From assembly GCA_905215935.1 (NCBI GenBank), contig CAJMRY010000002.1, forward strand, positions 310,001 through 374,000: 64,000 nucleotides of DNA, in the 5' to 3' direction. Below are positions 55,011 through 63,980 of this stretch, piece by piece (the first letter of the stretch is position 1; each line of letters starts with the position of its first letter). The DNA comes from an uncultured bacterium (GTDB lineage: Bacteria > Bacillota > Clostridia > TANB77 > CAG-508). The notes under the pieces are model-generated. The model searched no databases and was not told the origin of the DNA. It was given only the letters and a program-made list of their open reading frames with translations. Position numbers and translations under genes: made by a program.

Positions 55011-55502
55011 ATGGATAGAGTAGATAAAATAAATTATTATTTAGATATAGCAGAAACTATTTTAGAAAGGGGAACATGTCTTAGAAAGAATTATGGTTGT
55101 ATTATAGTAAAAAATGACGAAATTATATCTACTGGTTATTCTGGTGCTCCAAGGAATAGAAAAAACTGTTTAGATTTAGGATATTGTGTAAAAAAGAAGC
55201 TTTATCCTGATGTAAGACATGGTGGATATGATGCTTGTAGAAGTGTTCATGCAGAACAAAACGCTATGCTTAGTGCTGCACGTAAAGATATGATTGGTGG
55301 ATCTATGTATTTAGTTGGAATTAGAAAAGATACAGGTATCTATGAAGAAGGTGCTAAACCCTGCCAAATGTGTAGAAAACTAATTATAAATTCTGGTATA
55401 GAAAAAGTATATGTCCGAATTGATAAATTTAAATATTTAGAAATATCAGTTAATGATTGGATAGAAAATGATGATTTATTAAATGGTAAAATAACTTATT
55501 AA
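55011..55502 (+). CDS. dCMP deaminase/ComEB-like zinc deaminase
   Basis: 163 aa. Zinc motif HAE (SVHAEQNAMLSAA, about 82-93) and PCQMC (about 121-125), plus GCIIVKNDEIISTGYSGAPRN. This is the deoxycytidylate deaminase family, giving dUMP for thymidylate synthesis. ATG behind AAAGGAG. Monocistronic and convergent with the pentapeptide-repeat gene. Confidence 0.9.
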   Translation: MDRVDKINYYLDIAETILERGTCLRKNYGCIIVKNDEIISTGYSGAPRNRKNCLDLGYCVKKKLYPDVRHGGYDACRSVHAEQNAMLSAARKDMIGGSMYLVGIRKDTGIYEEGAKPCQMCRKLIINSGIEKVYVRIDKFKYLEISVNDWIENDDLLNGKITY

Positions 55503-55537
55503 TAATAGTTCCTTAATACCTTATATTGAAATTTTAA

Positions 55538-55591
55538 AAAATCCTCAAATATATTATCAAATTTGTTTTGGTGACTATATTTGAGGATTTT
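55538..55591. terminator. Bidirectional terminator
   Basis: AAAATCCTCAAATATA (55538-55553) pairs perfectly with TATATTTGAGGATTTT (55576-55591) between two convergent genes. Confidence 0.85.
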
Positions 55592-55616
55592 AAATTATAG
55601 TTTTATTATTACTATA

Positions 55617-56264
55617 TTACTTAACAATTATTCCTAACAGTTTAGATAATTCCAGTGCCTGATAAGTATTCACGATAGCTCCTTTTAAATCTTGAATACC
55701 CACAACTATTCCATCTATACTAGATGTAGAAAAATCGATTCCATTCAAATTAGTTTTAAATAAATTTGCAAGCGATAGATTAGATTCTTTAAATTTAACC
55801 TCTTTTAAGATTGTTTCTTGTATACTGCTACTTACTAAATTTGTATTATCAAACATTGTTCTTTTAATTGTAGACATAGATAAATTACTATAGTTTAAAT
55901 TACTGTTCTTTACTAATATATTATAAAAATTAGTGTTTGAGAAATTCGAACCTACAAATTTACAATTTATAAATGTTGTTCTTACTATATACGATTCACT
56001 AAAATCGGTATTAGAGAAATCGCAATTTTCAAATATAACATCTGTGAAACTATTCTTTGTAAATTCAGAGTTTAAAATTCTGCAATTTTTAAATACACAT
56101 TTACTAAATTCTGTTTTATATGATTGTATATTATTTGCTGTACAATTATTAAATTCTATTTTACATATATCTTCTTCTTTGTAATTACTTTCCTCTATTT
56201 CATTTTGTATATTATCTTTTTTTGTTAATTCATCTCCAATAATGATTGGTTTTAATATATCCAT
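55617..56264 (-). CDS. Pentapeptide-repeat protein
   Basis: 215 aa. From about residue 30 to 185 a run of A(D/N)LxX-type five-residue repeats (FENCDFSNTDFSESYIV, FVGSNFSNTNF, NSNLNYSNLSMSTI) that form a right-handed quadrilateral helix. Cytosolic. Such proteins may mimic DNA (as in Qnr/MfpA) or be structural; nothing here decides. ATG 56264 behind AAGGAAA. Confidence 0.85.
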   Translation of the reverse strand: MDILKPIIIGDELTKKDNIQNEIEESNYKEEDICKIEFNNCTANNIQSYKTEFSKCVFKNCRILNSEFTKNSFTDVIFENCDFSNTDFSESYIVRTTFINCKFVGSNFSNTNFYNILVKNSNLNYSNLSMSTIKRTMFDNTNLVSSSIQETILKEVKFKESNLSLANLFKTNLNGIDFSTSSIDGIVVGIQDLKGAIVNTYQALELSKLLGIIVK

Positions 56265-56536
56265 TGTAAAAATTTCCTTTTCTTATTTAACTTTAAATTT
56301 ATTATAATTTTATCATATTTTTTTTTGGATGCAATATTATATGTATTTAATTATAGTATAATTAGATAGTTTATTTTATTAATATAGTATTCTTTTTTCT
56401 TTATTAAACTTAAATACTATTGTTTATAGTTATACTCTTAAAGTTATGGAATTATATAAATTTACATACTATTTGATTTTATTTCATTTTCCATATATAA
56501 TCTATACACAAAAATAATTAATTGGAGGACTTTTTA

Positions 56537-57431
56537 GTGAATTTAAGTTATATTATACGGAGAAGAAGATTTATTTTTTAATGTTAAAGAAGTTTTAAAA
56601 ATTAAATTTGAAATTTCAGATCGTTTACTTTTAAAATTAAAAAAGAACAACAAAATATTTTTAAATGATTCTATTTGCAAAGTTAATGAAAAAGTTAAGA
56701 AGCGGAGATAAAGTTTCTTTTTTAATAGATTTTGAAGAAGATAATAATAATATAGTTCCAACTAAAATGAATTTACAAATTATTTACGAAGATAATTCTT
56801 TTATTGTTATAAATAAACCAAGTAATACCCCTGTTCATCCTTCTATGTTACATTATGAAAATAGTTTATCTAATGGTATACGTTATTATTTTGATACTAT
56901 AGGTTTGAAAAAGAAAATTAGGCCAGTTAATCGTTTAGATAAAGATACTTCTCGGAATTGTTATTTTTGCTAAAAATGAATATATTCAGGAATGTTTGGT
57001 AAGGCAAATGAAGTCACATACCTTTAAGAAAGAATATTTAGCTATTTGTGATGGAGTTTTTGAAGATGATAATAAGAAGCGGAACTATAAATTTTCCAAT
57101 TGCAAGAAAAGAAAATAGTATTATCGAAAGATGTGTAGATTCAAATGGAGATACTGCAATTACGCACTACAATGTATTAAAAAGCAATTTTAATTACTCT
57201 TTAGTATATTGTTTACTTGAAACAGGAAGAACTCATCAAATTCGAGTTCATTTATCTTATATTGGTCACCCTATTTTAGGAGATACACTTTATGGTAAAG
57301 AATCTAATCTAATTAATAGACAAGCTTTACATGCTTATAAAGTAAGCTTTATTCATCCAATTACAAAAGAAAATGTAACATATATAGCAGACTTACCAAA
57401 AGATATAAATATTCTCTGCAAGCAACTTTAG
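56537..57431 (+). CDS. RluA/RluD-family pseudouridine synthase, with four CGG +1 sites
   Basis: About 297 aa. GTG 56537 behind GGAGGA. The zero frame is lost at CGG 56558-56560, 56703-56705, 56953-56955 and 57080-57082. Skipping each C gives one protein: MNLSYII-G-EEDLFFNVKEVL, an S4-like N-terminus (FEISDRLLLKLKK, VKK-G-DKVSF), the synthase domain IVINKPSNTPVHPS, the catalytic RLDKDTS-G-IVIFAKN (Asp is the nucleophile), KK-G-TINFPIARKENSIIER, ETGRTHQIRVHLSYIGHPILGDTLYG and a normal end. Gly at sites 2, 3 and 4 fits the family. The most shift-dense gene of the window. Target uridines unknown. Confidence 0.9.
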
Positions 57432-57572
57432 ATTAGTTCTTGTAGAGAATATTTGTTAATATTTTTCATTTTCAGCAATTCCTTTCATATATTTCTTATT
57501 ACGCATGAGTATATCATATATTTTTTTATTTACTATATTTTAATTGTTGTTTTTATATTTTTTTATAAATGC

Positions 57573-57634
57573 AAAAATAGGCTTAAAACAAAGTCTGCTG
57601 AAAAAGCAGACTCTTTAAAACCTATTTTTTTTTT
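57573..57634. terminator. Bidirectional terminator between rluD-type gene and rnpB
   Basis: Nested arms: AAAAATAGGCTTAAAA / TTTAAAACCTATTTTT outside and AGTCTGCT / AGCAGACT inside, with A- and T-runs on both sides. Serves rnpB on the minus strand and the synthase gene on the plus strand. Confidence 0.8.
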
Positions 57635-57645
57635 GATAAATATAA

Positions 57646-57991
57646 GTAAATCTGTAAGCCGGGTTCTGTCGTGAATAGTCATTTATCTAGTACATATATT
57701 ACTATATGTCTCAAGCCACCAAATTAAGAAGATGACGAGCAGTCTTAACCTTCTAGATTAGGTGTTGCTCCAGATGGGGTTTACACTGCCTAGTATGTCA
57801 CCATACTAGCGGTGAGCTCTTACCTCGCCTTTTCATCCTTTCCTAAAGAATAAACTTTAGGTGGTTATTTTCTGTTGCACTTTCCTTAAGGTTTCCCTCA
57901 CTGGACGTTATCCAGCATCATTGCTCTGTGGAGCCCGGACTTTCCTCGTACGCTGCCTTTAGGCCGTGCTATACGCGACTATTTAATTTAC
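57646..57991 (-). ncRNA. rnpB: RNase P RNA
   Basis: On this strand the 5' part has GAGGAAAGTCCGGGCTCC (P4/CR-I), then GTAAGAGCTCACC and the universal 3' element ACAGAACCCGGCTTA. The ends GTAAAT and ATTTAC pair as P1. Length about 346 bases and the conserved cores fit the bacterial ribozyme that trims tRNA 5' ends. Ends are estimated from P1 pairing. Confidence 0.93.
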
Positions 57992-58050
57992 TCTAAATTG
58001 TATTTTAAAACATATTATGTGTATTTGTCAAGTGGTAAATATATTCTTAT

Positions 58051-59016
58051 TTATTTCAATGGAACATATCCTCCTGCTTCAACAGTCTTTTGTCCCTCTT
58101 CAGTCTTAAGCCATTCAACTAATTTTCTTGTATTACTATCTTGTGGTTCATCTTTTCTATAAATAGCATAAACAATTTTTGAAAGTGGATAACTTCCATC
58201 TGCTATAGTTTCATCAGATGGATATACTCCATTTATAGATAAGAATTTTATGCTATCTTTTACATATTGTTCTTTAGCATATAAATAGATTGAATATCCT
58301 ATAGAATTTTTGCTATTTTCGTAAGATGCAATTTTATCAATTAACCCAGACATATTAGTAAGTTCTAAGCTTTGTGGTACATCCATCATCTTTAAGCCTT
58401 TCATTACCATTTTTTCCATTAAATTTTGGCTTCCTGAGTTTTTCTCTCTTTGATAAGCCACTATTGGTGCATCTTCGCCTCCAACTTCTGACCAATTAGT
58501 TATTTTTCCTGTATAAATACTTTGTATTTGTTCTATTGTTAAGTTGTCTATTGCATTATCTTTATTTTCTACAAAAACAAACCCATCTCTTCCAATTCCT
58601 ACCATTTCAAATTCAACTCCAGCTTTTTTTGCCTGGTTTAAAATATCATCTGATGGTTCTGAAACGAAAATTAAATCTGTTTTTTTATTAATTAAATTTT
58701 CATATGCTTTTGCAGTTGTATTATGAACAATAAATTCTTCAGCTTCTTCATCTGTCATATTAAGTACAGATTTTGCAATTTCTACAGACATTGGTCTCAT
58801 TGCTGTTGCACCATCTACTTTTGGATATTCTTCTTTACTTAATTTATACTCTTCTTGTTTTTCTTCGCTTACTTTAGCTTCTTCTATAGTATTATTAGTT
58901 ACATTATTTATGTTTTCTGGATTATTATTGAAATTTGCTAAAAAATATGTTACTCCTAATGCTATTAATAATATTATTAGTATTATTAAAAATATAATTA
59001 CTCCCTTTTTTTTCAT
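58051..59016 (-). CDS. PstS-like substrate-binding protein
   Basis: 321 aa. N-terminal membrane anchor (about 5-27), no lipobox Cys, then a PBP-like fold: VDGATAMRPM, DLIFVSEPSDD, FVFVENKDNAIDNLTIEQIQSIYTGKITNWSEVGGEDAPIVAYQREKNSGSQ and C-terminal EWLKTEEGQKTVEAGGYVPL. These are hallmarks of phosphate-type ABC binding proteins. No pst permease genes are near, so ligand and role are open. The preceding gene on this strand ends at the base before its start codon. Confidence 0.82.
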   Translation of the reverse strand: MKKKGVIIFLIILIILLIALGVTYFLANFNNNPENINNVTNNTIEEAKVSEEKQEEYKLSKEEYPKVDGATAMRPMSVEIAKSVLNMTDEEAEEFIVHNTTAKAYENLINKKTDLIFVSEPSDDILNQAKKAGVEFEMVGIGRDGFVFVENKDNAIDNLTIEQIQSIYTGKITNWSEVGGEDAPIVAYQREKNSGSQNLMEKMVMKGLKMMDVPQSLELTNMSGLIDKIASYENSKNSIGYSIYLYAKEQYVKDSIKFLSINGVYPSDETIADGSYPLSKIVYAIYRKDEPQDSNTRKLVEWLKTEEGQKTVEAGGYVPLK

Positions 59017-60954
59017 TTATTTTTTCCTCCTTATAATTAAAATTATTATACAAACTACAATTAAAAATACTATTACTCCCATACTAATAAAAATTATAGT
59101 ATTAAAATTTTGTTTTATTGGTTCTTCATAGGATTTATCTTGATAAGATTTGTCTTGTTCGGTTTCTTCTTGGTTATTAATCAACTCTGAAGTTTCTTTA
59201 GGAACAATTTCATCTTTTTCTATTTTTAAATCACTTAATTGTTTATCTGTATCTTGTTTTGTTTTTTCATTTTTAGTTTTATTTGTTTGTAATAATTGTT
59301 TTGCTCTATCAGTTTGCAAAACAGCGCTTGTTGAAACAAGTCCTCTTGCATAAGAATCATAAAAACCATCCCAAAAATAATTAATAACTTTCTTTCCATC
59401 TTTTTGTTCTATAGAACCTATGTACTGTATAACACAAGGTATTTCAGAATTTATCAATCCATAATCTGTAGAATTTTCTTTCAAAACTTCCTTATAATAT
59501 TGTTGTTCTGTATATTCAGTATTTTCAAAATTATTATTTCCTTTTACAAAAGCTTTGGCTATTGATAAATTATCTTTTCCATTATATGCTACATATCCAT
59601 CCTCAAAATATTCATATGGAGCTTTTTTATATTCCCCATTATACAACATTGTTCTAATATACATATCAGCATTAATCATATTTACATATTCTACTTTTTC
59701 TTCATCTGTTGCATCTATATCTTTTCCTAAAAATATTATTTTTGCACCAGTCTCTTGCGCTTTTGCAAGACTATATAGATTTGTAGTGATAATTGTTAGT
59801 TCATCTTTTTTAGTAAGTTCTGTTGTAATATTACATTCACTAGAACTATCTGTTGTCTTATCTACATATAGCTCTTCACCGTTTGTTGTAAGTACATAAT
59901 CTATACATACTATCTTACCTAATAAAGGTAATTCTTTAGAATTTGTACAATTTTGTAAAATTATATCTTTTAATAATATGTTGCTATTATTTAATTCATA
60001 GCTATCTGAAAGACTATCAATATATTTATTATTGTTATCATTAAGTATTTTTTTAACAATATAATATTTTACAATAGATTTTATATTTTTTGATATATTT
60101 TCTTCTCCATTTTCATCAATTACTATTTCTATTCCAGTTAATCTTTTTAGTACCATATCTATTTCTAATCTTTTTATTCCTTCTCCTCTATCATAAAAAT
60201 CTGTATTGTAATTTATAGTTATACCATTTTTTTCCCAGTCTGGAAGCAAATTTAATATTTTCTTATCAATATCTGTTAATTCTTTATCTCTTCCATATAG
60301 TAGATTGTCATAAGAATCTTTTTCAACAATAATATCTTTTGTTATAGAATTTACTTTAAAATTATAATATTCAATAGAGATGGTATTATCTTTAAATGTA
60401 TAATGAGCTGGATGTACTTTTGTTACTAAAGGAATATCCTTTTCTTGTAATATAATATCTACTTTTGCTTTTTTTATTGTTTTATTTCCTAAACCTAAGT
60501 CTTCAAAATTATATTTTATTACTTTTGATTTTTTTAAATCATTCACTGTTTGATATACAATTAATATTTTCTTTGCTTCATTTGGTTTCATTTTAATATT
60601 AAAAGTATAGCCCTTTTCATCTGTTTTTTGATATTTTACTTCTATACCATTTACCATGATTTTTAAAGTCTTTATTTTTGTTTCTATGATGTCATTTTTT
60701 ATTGGCAAAGTAATTGTTTCTTGTCTACTTTTATTTGATGTATTTTTTATTATAGTAGATGTTCCAATAATAGAGTTAATTGTGTCGATTTTAACTTCCG
60801 TGCTTAGTATCTCTATTTGGTTTGAATCGCTAATATTAATACTATTTCCATTATAGTATGTTATAGAATTAGTGCTGCACAATATTGCATGCGAACTAAT
60901 AACAATTAATATTATTAGAAATAAAATTACAGTTCTTAATAAAAATTTCTTCAT
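59017..60954 (-). CDS. Secreted, C-terminally anchored surface protein of unknown function
   Basis: 645 aa. N-terminal signal peptide (KKFLLRTVILFLIILIVISSHAILC), a long outer part, a Lys/Asp/Glu-rich linker (about 560-615) and one C-terminal membrane helix followed by RRKK. The first 200 residues have a beta-sandwich-like pattern (LPIKNDIIETKIKTLKIMVNG, ILIVYQT), reminiscent of DUF4424-type domains, but I cannot be firm. Ends on the base before the PstS-like start codon, so the two are one operon; a shared extracellular role is an inference. Confidence 0.65.
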   Translation of the reverse strand: MKKFLLRTVILFLIILIVISSHAILCSTNSITYYNGNSINISDSNQIEILSTEVKIDTINSIIGTSTIIKNTSNKSRQETITLPIKNDIIETKIKTLKIMVNGIEVKYQKTDEKGYTFNIKMKPNEAKKILIVYQTVNDLKKSKVIKYNFEDLGLGNKTIKKAKVDIILQEKDIPLVTKVHPAHYTFKDNTISIEYYNFKVNSITKDIIVEKDSYDNLLYGRDKELTDIDKKILNLLPDWEKNGITINYNTDFYDRGEGIKRLEIDMVLKRLTGIEIVIDENGEENISKNIKSIVKYYIVKKILNDNNNKYIDSLSDSYELNNSNILLKDIILQNCTNSKELPLLGKIVCIDYVLTTNGEELYVDKTTDSSSECNITTELTKKDELTIITTNLYSLAKAQETGAKIIFLGKDIDATDEEKVEYVNMINADMYIRTMLYNGEYKKAPYEYFEDGYVAYNGKDNLSIAKAFVKGNNNFENTEYTEQQYYKEVLKENSTDYGLINSEIPCVIQYIGSIEQKDGKKVINYFWDGFYDSYARGLVSTSAVLQTDRAKQLLQTNKTKNEKTKQDTDKQLSDLKIEKDEIVPKETSELINNQEETEQDKSYQDKSYEEPIKQNFNTIIFISMGVIVFLIVVCIIILIIRRKK

Positions 60955-61418
60955 TAGTTTCCCCCTTTCGCAAAAATTATAATATTAAAATAATTTATTG
61001 TCAAAATATTACTTTTTCAATATGATCTCATATTTTTATAAAAGTAATTGATATATTTTTTATATAATTATTATACAGTATCAATGTTATGTATACCCGC
61101 TTTTCCTTTTAGTGAATATATACTTTTGACATTGGCACAAACTTAACATAAATATAAAATAATTTTCATGCGTGTCAACTTATTATGATTACTATTATTC
61201 TTTTTATATTTTATTGTGTTTTATTTATATTTCTCTTTCATATACAGTTATACATCTAAAAAACAACTTTTTATTATATAAAATCTTAACTTTATTTATT
61301 AAAAATACAAAAAAAGAACCTACTACTTCCCTATTTCATAAGAAAGTCTTAGATGCTTTTTATTTAACTAATAATTATTCATTTTAATAGAATTTATTTT
61401 TGAAATTACAATGATACA
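60955..61418. other. Intergenic region, nothing firm
   Basis: About 460 bases, AT-rich, between two minus-strand genes. AAAGGGGGA just upstream of 60954 is the surface-protein ribosome-binding site. No RNA gene, repeat or terminator that I can support. Confidence 0.5.
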
Positions 61419-62405
61419 CTACAACATATTTAATTCTTGTATTGCATTTTTGTATTTTATTAAAAATACCTCTTTATCTTTTGCTTCTATGCTATTTTGT
61501 GCTTCTTTAAGTAATAAATATGCACGATTAACATTTAGCTTTTTATTTTTATCAATATTAACATTATTTATTATTGTACTAAATTCCCCATTTGCTTTTG
61601 AAACTTCTGCACTCATATCTTCCCATTTATCGGAGTTTATCATACAAAAAGCTGTTAATAAGTGTGCTTTTGTATTTAAGATACTTTTTTTAATTTCGTT
61701 ATCTGAATATGAATTTAAATATTTTGGTAGCAGATTATATAATTTCGATAAATCATCTAATGCTCCTTGTTTATTTTTATCTTTGGCACGAATTGCTAAA
61801 CTATCTAAAAGTTTATTAAATTCTAAAATATCATTACTATTAATACCTGCTGTATGCATATCAATTGTTATAGTAGTCCATATAGAATATAAGTTTTCTA
61901 TTTCAATTTTTACTAAATCCCATGCAATATCTTCATTTTGGTCTAATGATAATATATTATCTTCTGTAAGTTTAAATATTTTATTTTGTTCTTTATCGTC
62001 TCCTGAAGAAGATTGTTCTTGACTTGATTCATCCTTAGCGGCAGACCCAGAACTAGATTCAGAATCCGAACCAGACTCTCCTTCCGATTCTGAACTTGAT
62101 TCTCCTTCTGAGGATGCTTTACTACCACCTTGTCCCGATTGTCCAGAATCTGAAGAATTTCCCTTGCTCTCATCTTTCTCTTCCTTTACATCTTCAGATG
62201 TAACTTTATAATTAGAAAAAGATATATTATTTAACATATTCATTAAAGATACAAATTTTGTATCTAAATATTGTATTTCTTTATCTAGCTTTTGTTTTGA
62301 TACCTCTTCTTCACTTTGCTTTTCACCACATCCTGTTAGTGTTAAAAACATAAAAATAATTAATATACTAAGTATTATACTTTTAAAAAAATTCTCTTTT
62401 GGCAT
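61419..62405 (-). CDS. Lipoprotein with Ser/Gly-rich linker
   Basis: 328 aa from ATG 62405 (GAGGTGAG upstream; a GTG at 62420 is possible). Signal peptide with lipobox LTGC (about 24-27), a helical stretch, a low-complexity Ser/Gly/Glu linker (about 85-140, GESSSESEGESGS-like), then an all-helical domain with DLVKIEIENLYSIWTTITIDMH. No family recognised. Exported and lipid-anchored. Confidence 0.75.
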   Translation of the reverse strand: MPKENFFKSIILSILIIFMFLTLTGCGEKQSEEEVSKQKLDKEIQYLDTKFVSLMNMLNNISFSNYKVTSEDVKEEKDESKGNSSDSGQSGQGGSKASSEGESSSESEGESGSDSESSSGSAAKDESSQEQSSSGDDKEQNKIFKLTEDNILSLDQNEDIAWDLVKIEIENLYSIWTTITIDMHTAGINSNDILEFNKLLDSLAIRAKDKNKQGALDDLSKLYNLLPKYLNSYSDNEIKKSILNTKAHLLTAFCMINSDKWEDMSAEVSKANGEFSTIINNVNIDKNKKLNVNRAYLLLKEAQNSIEAKDKEVFLIKYKNAIQELNML

Positions 62406-62512
62406 TAGCTTTATTCTCACCTCAAGAATATTATTCCAAAAAAATTACCTTTTATTCTCTGTATAGATATAAAAATAAAATATAATAATATTATTAAAGG
62501 AGATATTTTAAA

Positions 62513-62794
62513 ATGAATTCTATAGTAAAGTTATATAGCGAAAATAAAGGTGAAATAACAAAATTTCTAAATGAATTTTTTGATAGAGAGTTTAAGCTAG
62601 AAAACGATTTAGAATGGCAAAAGGAATTTGAAAATCCTATTGAGATTGTTGATATTATAGGTACATTTATTGAGAATAATGATATTTATAAAATTAATAT
62701 GTGGATTAGTATTGATAAAAATTGTTTTATTAATGTTACTGATGATAATGCAGATGAACTTATTCGCTATTTATATGAGAGATTTCCATATTAG
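62513..62794 (+). CDS. Conserved 93-aa hypothetical protein
   Basis: ATG 62513 behind AAAGGAG. Small acidic cytosolic alpha/beta protein (KFLNEFFDREFKL, EWQKEFENPIEIVDIIGTFIEN, NMWISIDKNCFINV, DELIRYLYERFPY). Function not recognised; regular codon use and length suggest a real gene. Confidence 0.65.
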   Translation: MNSIVKLYSENKGEITKFLNEFFDREFKLENDLEWQKEFENPIEIVDIIGTFIENNDIYKINMWISIDKNCFINVTDDNADELIRYLYERFPY

Positions 62795-62824
62795 ATTTGC
62801 CATGACGCAATCAATTGCCATTGC

Positions 62825-62905
62825 CATTAGGTGCCATTAGGGACGGAGCATTTTGACATATTTTAAAAATATGTCAAAATGCTCCGTCCCTAATGGCACC
62901 TAATG
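62825..62905. repeat. REP-like hairpin element, copy 3
   Basis: Perfect arms of about 38 bases around a short centre (TTTTAAAAAT). The core TTAGGGACGGAGCATTTTGACA matches copy 2 (31029) with paired substitutions in both arms (GTCAAT versus GCCATT), so the stem has been kept while the sequence changed. Also flanked by a direct GCCATTAGGT repeat. Confidence 0.8.
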
Positions 62906-62944
62906 ACAAAAATCCCTGTCTTTAATCACAACCCACTCATGTAA

Positions 62945-63383
62945 TTAATTCTCTAACACAATTGTCACTGGCCCATCATTTATCAATTCTATTTTCATAT
63001 CTGCTCCAAACTTTCCAGTTTCAACAACTATATCTTGTTTTTTACACTCTCCGTACAAAATATTCATATAAAGGTTCTGCAAGTTCCGGTCTTGCAGCAT
63101 TTATAAAAGACGGTCTATTACCATTTTTGCAATCTGCATATAACGTAAATTGTGATACTAATAGAAGCTCACCTTTTATATCTTTTATAGACAAATTCAT
63201 TTTTCCTTTACAATCAGAAAAAACTCTAAGGTTGGTTAATTTTTTTACTAGATAATCTGCATTTTCCTTAGTGTCATCATTTGATATTCCTATTAAAACT
63301 AAAAAGCCTTCATTTATGTTTCCAATAACATTTTCTTCTACTCTTACTTTTGCATTTTTCACTCTTTGTACTACTAATTTCAT
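62945..63383 (-). CDS. dtd: D-aminoacyl-tRNA deacylase, with one CGG +1 site
   Basis: About 146 aa. Removes D-amino acids from mischarged tRNA. N-terminus MKLVVQRVKNAKVRVEE, then LVSQFTLYADCKNGNRPSF, EPLYEYFV, where the zero frame meets CGG (63053-63051) and would end four codons later. Reading CGGA as one residue continues ECKKQDIVVETGKFGADMKIELINDGPVTIVLEN, which contains the family's essential NDGPVT (cross-subunit Gly-cisPro) motif. Gly is not conserved at the site itself, so it fixes the frame only. Start ATG 63383. Confidence 0.93.
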
Positions 63384-63431
63384 TTCAAAACATTTCTCCT
63401 TAAAATATTTGTTTTATTATTTTACATACTA

Positions 63432-63881
63432 TTATTTTTCATCATCTTCTATTTCACTATTGTTTGTAACATTTACATTTTTATTTTCTTCTAATTGTTC
63501 TTCATCCATATTTTTATTATTTTGTGGCTCTCCACAGCTAGGACAAAATTTAAAATCCAATTCCATTTCATAACTACACTTTTTACATTGTTTTAAATCT
63601 CTAAGTTTTAAAAGTTCCATTCTTGTAATCTCAATTTCATCAGCATATACATCAATTTCTTTACATACTTCTTCTATTTTTGAAACAATGTCTATTTTTT
63701 CTTCTCTTACATGATTTTCATATACTTCTTTTCCAATTTCATTATATAAATCATCTATTTTTTGTTTATCTTCATTCATTAATGATTTTAATTTTGCAAT
63801 CTTAGTAATCTTACCAGTCTTTTCTTGTGTGTATTTATATGTGCTAGTTGCAGTTTTTGTTAATTTATCTAAAAAATTCAT
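63432..63881 (-). CDS. Zinc-ribbon protein with coiled coil
   Basis: 149 aa. Helical/coiled-coil part (about 25-90, IAKLKSLMNEDKQKIDDLYNEIGKEV), a zinc ribbon CKKCSYEMELDFKFCPSCGE (about 98-117) and an acidic Asn-rich tail. Cytosolic, function unknown. ATG 63881 behind GGAGAGA. Confidence 0.75.
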   Translation of the reverse strand: MNFLDKLTKTATSTYKYTQEKTGKITKIAKLKSLMNEDKQKIDDLYNEIGKEVYENHVREEKIDIVSKIEEVCKEIDVYADEIEITRMELLKLRDLKQCKKCSYEMELDFKFCPSCGEPQNNKNMDEEQLEENKNVNVTNNSEIEDDEK

Positions 63882-63928
63882 AATATACGTTCTCTCCTTT
63901 TAACTTTATATATTATAGGTATAATATT

Positions 63929-63980
63929 AAAAACAGATATAAAATATTACCTGTATTTTAAATATTTTATATCTGTTTTT
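63929..63980. terminator. Bidirectional-type terminator at the right edge
   Basis: AAAAACAGATATAAAATATT (63929-63948) pairs perfectly with its complement at 63961-63980, flanked by A- and T-runs. Confidence 0.75.

Noticed and set aside
5030..63383. CGG frame breaks as random sequencing errors or ordinary pseudogenes
   Set aside because: All 15 are the same base (C) in the same codon phase before a GGN codon, with no other lesion in the eight genes. Random errors would fall in any phase and include losses. A motif-specific base-calling artefact is not fully excluded and is listed as the main test.
5030..63383. Simple reassignment of CGG to another amino acid (as Trp or Gln in other lineages)
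   Set aside because: A three-base reassignment would keep the frame. Here the frame always moves by +1 after CGG.
5030..63383. P-site tRNA slippage as the cause of the shifts
   Set aside because: The codons before CGG differ widely and most cannot re-pair one base downstream, so a common slippery P-site is not seen.
42987..63881. Many open frames on the strand opposite the PBP, ackA, surface-protein and lipoprotein genes
   Set aside because: They lack ribosome-binding sites, have low-complexity Phe/Ser/Leu-rich translations typical of antisense to AT-rich genes, and overlap well-supported genes.
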